This document shows positions 6,613-8,000 of a stretch of DNA of 8,000 bases, in pieces. The position numbers and the translations under genes were made by a program. Under the pieces are notes generated by a model. That model searched no databases. It saw nothing but the letters and a program-made list of their open reading frames with translations, and was not told the DNA's origin. This DNA comes from Spirochaetales bacterium (GTDB taxonomy: Bacteria > Spirochaetota > Spirochaetia > ARS1246), in NCBI GenBank assembly GCA_018644745.1, contig JABGPX010000578.1:1-8000 (forward strand). Reading direction: 5' to 3'. Every line of letters begins with the position of its first letter. The stretch's first letter is position 1.

Positions 6613-7578
6613 ATGCGGGGTACATTTACAGAACAAATGGATGGATTAGTAAAGAAAATAAAAGGCGACTGGTTTGATCTCCGGGAGGCCGGGGATGATC
6701 AATATGCCCTCGAAGAACTCTTCGCGCTGGACAAATCAAGGCTGCAGGGCATTGGGAGAGCTCTCCGCGGGTCAGTAGAAAAAGGTGTTTTTGAGTATAA
6801 AACTCACTCATTATCCAGTCTTTATGCTTTTCTCGACTCGTTTCGTTTCGATTCCCGGGATTTCGACTCCCTTCGAGTCCAAAGCGATGCCTTCTCGGAT
6901 GTTCTCTATATTGTACTTTATCAGCGGCTGATAGCTCTTGGAACGATTGAGATAAAGGGGCAGAAATCGAACGAAGAACCAATGGAAGCGGAATTACCGG
7001 GGCTTAAGGTAATAATGCAGGATGTGCAGGAGAGAATCGAGAAAAACCCTGAGCTGCGGCAGGATCAGTCAATCAAAAACATTCTTATGCAGGTAAGCAT
7101 CTATAAAAAAGAACTCGCAAATATGAAGGAACTCGAACCCAACATATTGCCGGAAAAAAAAGATTCTTTCCTGGCAAATTTCAGGAAAAGATTTGAAGAC
7201 ATTACCGGCAAGATCCAGGAGCACTATAGGGTTATATTGGCGTCTGAAGAAAAAGAAGCTTCAAAAGACTTCGAAGAGACAAACCCTCTCAAAAGAGTTG
7301 ATCTAAAACCTATCGGTAAACTGCTGTTCAATCAAGCGGAGGAACTGTCAGCTGTCCGCTCAACGCTTCAATATGCAGTCGCGGAACGATTTAAAACTCG
7401 GGAAATACTCGCCGGAATCACCGACCGCCAGGATAGAACAACTCTCCTCCTCAAGATGGAACTTTCAAATTTCGAGGAAATTACCGGCGGCGAGGAAAAC
7501 GCAGCCGTACTGAGCAAGGCCTTTAGTCAGGAATTAATCAAACTCCTCGGAAGGCAGATTTCCCGGCTTTCTGAATAG
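6613..7578 (+). CDS. Hypothetical helix-rich soluble protein
   Basis: I do not recognise this protein (321 residues from the ATG at 6613; 326 if a TTG at 6598 is used; 313 from the ATG at 6637). No start has a strong ribosome binding site; the ATG at 6613 follows a weak CAGGG. There is no signal peptide, transmembrane segment or Cys. Charged and hydrophobic residues alternate as in amphipathic helices, and the stretch at about residues 120-220 is rich in Glu, Lys, Gln and Leu and could form coiled coils. A more hydrophobic helix (LYIVLYQRLIALG) lies near residues 98-110. The consistent reading frame, natural composition and TAG stop followed by non-coding repeats support a real gene. It is transcribed away from the porin gene across a shared 316-bp region. 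No catalytic motif is visible, and a structural or binding role would be a guess. Confidence 0.8.
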   Translation: MRGTFTEQMDGLVKKIKGDWFDLREAGDDQYALEELFALDKSRLQGIGRALRGSVEKGVFEYKTHSLSSLYAFLDSFRFDSRDFDSLRVQSDAFSDVLYIVLYQRLIALGTIEIKGQKSNEEPMEAELPGLKVIMQDVQERIEKNPELRQDQSIKNILMQVSIYKKELANMKELEPNILPEKKDSFLANFRKRFEDITGKIQEHYRVILASEEKEASKDFEETNPLKRVDLKPIGKLLFNQAEELSAVRSTLQYAVAERFKTREILAGITDRQDRTTLLLKMELSNFEEITGGEENAAVLSKAFSQELIKLLGRQISRLSE

Positions 7579-7606
7579 TATTTTCCGTTCATACGGTACA
7601 ACCACA

Positions 7607-7692
7607 GGAATTCTCATTTTGATCCATCGACATCAATTTGAAGCGACTGTAACCATGCAACTTCGTAGTATATCGATCAAAATGAGAATTCC
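7607..7692. repeat. Inverted-repeat element 1 (86 bp, 18-bp perfect arms)
   Basis: The left arm GGAATTCTCATTTTGATC (7607-7624) is perfectly complementary to the right arm at 7675-7692, around a 50-nt loop. It begins 28 bp after the stop of the hypothetical gene. No T-tract follows the right arm, so it is not a standard terminator. No flanking target duplication is evident. The 304-bp gap 7579-7882 contains this element, its relative at 7720-7805 and the promoter at 7825-7853, but no gene. Confidence 0.9.
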
Positions 7693-7719
7693 CGGCACAA
7701 ATTTACCAGATTTCGGCCG

Positions 7720-7805
7720 GCAATTCTCAATATGACCTATTAAATACAACCCTCTCTTGAAGTTTGCACTCTACCTAGCAAAGAATTGTTCATATTGAGA
7801 ATTGC
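7720..7805. repeat. Inverted-repeat element 2 (86 bp, 16-bp perfect arms)
   Basis: The left arm GCAATTCTCAATATGA (7720-7735) is perfectly complementary to 7790-7805 around a 54-nt loop. Its total length equals that of element 1, and both arms share the AATTCTCA/TGAGAATT core with it. The differences at arm positions 2, 11 and 13 are matched by complementary changes in the opposite arm; only position 17 has changed without compensation. The loops are mostly unlike, apart from a shared TTGAAG and an ACC-nn-GCAA stretch. The right end is 20 bp before the -35 box of the downstream promoter. Confidence 0.9.
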
Positions 7806-7824
7806 TCCACAACCAAGACAATCC

Positions 7825-7853
7825 TTGACCACAAAACACCACACACTTAAAAT
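7825..7853 (+). promoter_or_regulatory. Sigma-70 promoter of the gene at 7883
   Basis: TTGACC (7825-7830, 5 of 6) is followed by exactly 17 bp and TAAAAT (7848-7853, 5 of 6). Transcription would start near 7860, giving a leader of about 23 nt that includes the GGAGG ribosome binding site. The inverted repeats lie upstream of this promoter and so outside this mRNA. Confidence 0.7.
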
Positions 7854-7882
7854 AACCACGTCATTATACGGAGGAAGAGATC

Positions 7883-8000
7883 ATGGCAAAGGGTTTTTCA
7901 CTATCTGTCTATCCCTGGACATATTCCGCAAAGTATCAACATGAGGAAGGATGGAGTCAGGAGTATCATGAAAAAAAACACGGAACCCCCGAGGAAGAAG
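7883..8000 (+). CDS. Unidentified protein, N-terminal 39 residues only (cut by window edge)
   Basis: The ATG at 7883 is preceded by GGAGG (7870-7874) at 8 nt spacing and by a good promoter. The visible part, opening MAKGFSLSVYPWTYSAKY, is rich in aromatic and charged residues and reaches an acidic HGTPEEE stretch at the edge. There is no signal peptide or membrane segment in what is visible. I cannot assign a family from 39 residues. The ribosome binding site, promoter and open frame together support a real gene. Confidence 0.75.
   Translation, partial: MAKGFSLSVYPWTYSAKYQHEEGWSQEYHEKKHGTPEEE

Noticed and set aside
7607..7805. Integron attC sites
   Set aside because: Size and imperfect sequence conservation with conserved folding are suggestive, but the ends lack the RYYYAAC and GTTRRRY core sites and the two elements are only 27 bp apart with no cassette between.
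7607..7805. CRISPR array or invertible promoter
   Set aside because: There are only two units and each is an inverted, not direct, repeat. The enclosed 50-54 nt segments have no convincing complete promoter (a TTGAAG without a -10 at suitable spacing).
7607..7805. Termini of an insertion sequence (for example IS21-like multiple terminal repeats)
   Set aside because: No transposase remnant or target-site duplication is visible. It remains possible that the elements derive from such ends, but the window cannot show it.

Overview
The window looks like chromosome from a spirochaete (Spirochaetota, a free-living Spirochaeta-like or Treponema-like relative). This is inferred from the single-stranded DNA-binding protein, whose opening (MNSLNSILVEGNLTRDPEL) and body match my memory of spirochaetal SSBs, and from a porin-like outer-membrane protein with a cleavable signal peptide. 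No database was searched, so the placement is an inference.

Layout. Positions 1-4375 (minus strand) hold a compact tryptophan-biosynthesis operon, read right to left: trpE, then a trpG-trpD fusion, then a trpC-trpF fusion whose 3' end runs off the left edge. Together the three proteins would carry out every step from chorismate to indole-3-glycerol phosphate; trpB and trpA would be expected just beyond position 1. The operon has its own candidate sigma-70 promoter near 4416-4444, a perfect 20-bp palindrome at 4386-4405, and a tiny ORF with three Trp codons overlapping the trpE start. Upstream on the same strand are ssb (4615-5052) and a gene for a very acidic porin-like protein (5199-6296). 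The porin gene has a near-consensus promoter and a textbook intrinsic terminator that separates it from ssb.

The 6297-6612 gap holds the porin promoter and a series of T7-T9 tracts, several spaced near whole helical turns, which suggests curved DNA. To its right, on the plus strand, a gene encodes an unrecognised, soluble, helix-rich protein of about 321 residues (6613-7578). It is followed by a 304-bp gap and the first 39 codons of another unrecognised gene (7883-8000, cut by the window edge) with a good promoter and ribosome binding site.

The most unusual non-coding signal is in that gap: two successive inverted-repeat elements of exactly 86 bp each (7607-7692 and 7720-7805). Their arms are related in sequence, but where the two elements differ the arms have mostly changed in compensating pairs. 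This argues that the folded hairpin (RNA or single-stranded DNA), not just the sequence, is what has been kept.
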